In this document: one piece after another, positions 63,550 to 64,000 of the stretch
How positions within the stretch are numbered: the stretch's first letter is position 1
Layout: each line of letters starts with the position of its first letter
Source: Rummeliibacillus stabekisii
GTDB taxonomy: Bacteria > Bacillota > Bacilli > Bacillales_A > Planococcaceae
Assembly (NCBI RefSeq): GCF_007988965.1
Contig: NZ_BJVD01000001.1
Coordinates: forward strand, 682,001-746,000
DNA length: 64,000 nt
Direction: 5' to 3'
Position numbers and translations under genes: made by a program
Notes under the pieces: model-generated
Databases searched by the model: none
Told to the model about the DNA's origin: nothing
What the model saw: only the letters and a program-made list of their open reading frames with translations

Positions 63550-64000
63550 TCAATCCACACTTTCTAAGATTTCTACAAGTTTAAGTCTCAGCTCGTTTAA
63601 TTGTTGATCAATGCCTACCATAATTCTTCCGTGATTTGTTTCAATATAAGAATCTGTATTAGCAAGATCCTCATCAACAAATACCATGACAGGAACCCCT
63701 ACAGGAAACATGGCTTTTAGCTCGTCTATATGTGCAGATACCAATTCGTAATATGCTAAAGATGTATAGATTTTAATTTCTTTCATCTCTCTCGCTTCTT
63801 TTAAGCCTCTGCGTACTATATCCATATAACGTTCTTCATTTTCCTCTAGTACAGTTCCTAAAATCTTTTCTGCAGCATTAATTGCGATATTCAAGATAAC
63901 AGCTTCCTGTTCTTGTAAATATTGCTGTGCATGTGATTTTGCTTGGAGTACAGTATCATTCGCCAATTGAATAGCTTCACTCATATTAGATTCAGCTTTC
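63550..64000 (-). CDS. fliH: Flagellar export ATPase regulator FliH, C-terminal part
   Basis: Partial gene cut by the right edge; the frame stays open to base 64000, so the internal Met near 63984 is not its start. About 150 residues are visible: a helical stretch (ANDTVLQAKSHAQQYLQEQE) followed by the FliH C-terminal domain (AINAAEKILGTVLEENEERYMDIVRRGLKEA). FliH dimers bind FliI and hold it near the C-ring. Position before fliI supports the call. Confidence 0.93.
   Translation of the reverse strand, partial: KAESNMSEAIQLANDTVLQAKSHAQQYLQEQEAVILNIAINAAEKILGTVLEENEERYMDIVRRGLKEAREMKEIKIYTSLAYYELVSAHIDELKAMFPVGVPVMVFVDEDLANTDSYIETNHGRIMVGIDQQLNELRLKLVEILESVD

Noticed and set aside
1-64000. 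Mobile elements, prophage, CRISPR arrays or defence genes
   Set aside because: Every gene fits the conserved Bacillales order on one strand; I saw no transposase, integrase, attachment repeats, spacer arrays or stretch of foreign-looking genes.

Overview
This window is a stretch of core chromosome from an endospore-forming, flagellated, low-GC Gram-positive bacterium of the order Bacillales. The Gly/Asn-rich IF-2 N-terminus, the nupNOPQ cluster next to spoIIIE and the gene order suggest the Planococcaceae (Lysinibacillus/Solibacillus/Sporosarcina-like), but the genus cannot be fixed from the sequence alone. All 65 recognised genes, including two cut by the window edges, lie on the minus strand, so the region reads from right to left. 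I see no tRNA, rRNA, IS element, prophage, CRISPR array or defence island. The gene order closely follows the Bacillus subtilis segment from fliH through sigD, rpsB, polC, nusA, infB, pnp and dpaAB to spoIIIE.

In transcription order the first block (64000 to about 41790) is the distal part of the fla/che operon. It encodes the flagellar export ATPase complex (fliH, fliI, fliJ), hook construction (ylxF, fliK, flgD, a TIGR02530-type protein, flgE), swrD and fliL, the C-ring (fliM, fliY), cheY, the export gate (fliO, fliP, fliQ, fliR, flhB, flhA), flagellar placement and number (flhF, flhG) and chemotaxis (cheB, cheA, cheW, cheC, cheD). A small unnamed membrane protein gene follows. sigD is set off by a terminator-like hairpin and its own extended -10 promoter, and is followed by an unnamed 100-residue gene and swrB.

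The second block (about 40070 to 18087) is translation, RNA and envelope housekeeping: rpsB, tsf, pyrH, frr, uppS, cdsA, dxr, rseP, proS, polC, then the rimP-nusA-ylxR-ylxQ-infB-ylxP-rbfA operon, truB, ribF and rpsO. Many intergenic gaps hold intrinsic terminators. A strong sigma-A promoter followed by a perfect terminator hairpin in the rimP leader fits NusA-dependent attenuation.

The third block (about 18090 to 1) holds pnp, an M16 peptidase gene, the sporulation genes ymxH-dpaA-dpaB behind an apparent sigma-K promoter, asd-dapA, an RNase J gene, spoIIIE/ftsK, a GntR regulator and the nupNOPQ nucleoside ABC importer. At the left edge 20 codons of one further gene begin. Relative to B. subtilis I find no ylxY, dapG or tepA in their usual places.

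No wholly new multi-gene system is visible. The most interesting points are regulatory (rimP/nusA leader, sigma-K promoter, sigD insulation, hairpin before swrD, rpsO leader and rpsO-pnp spacer) and two small unnamed genes flanking sigD.
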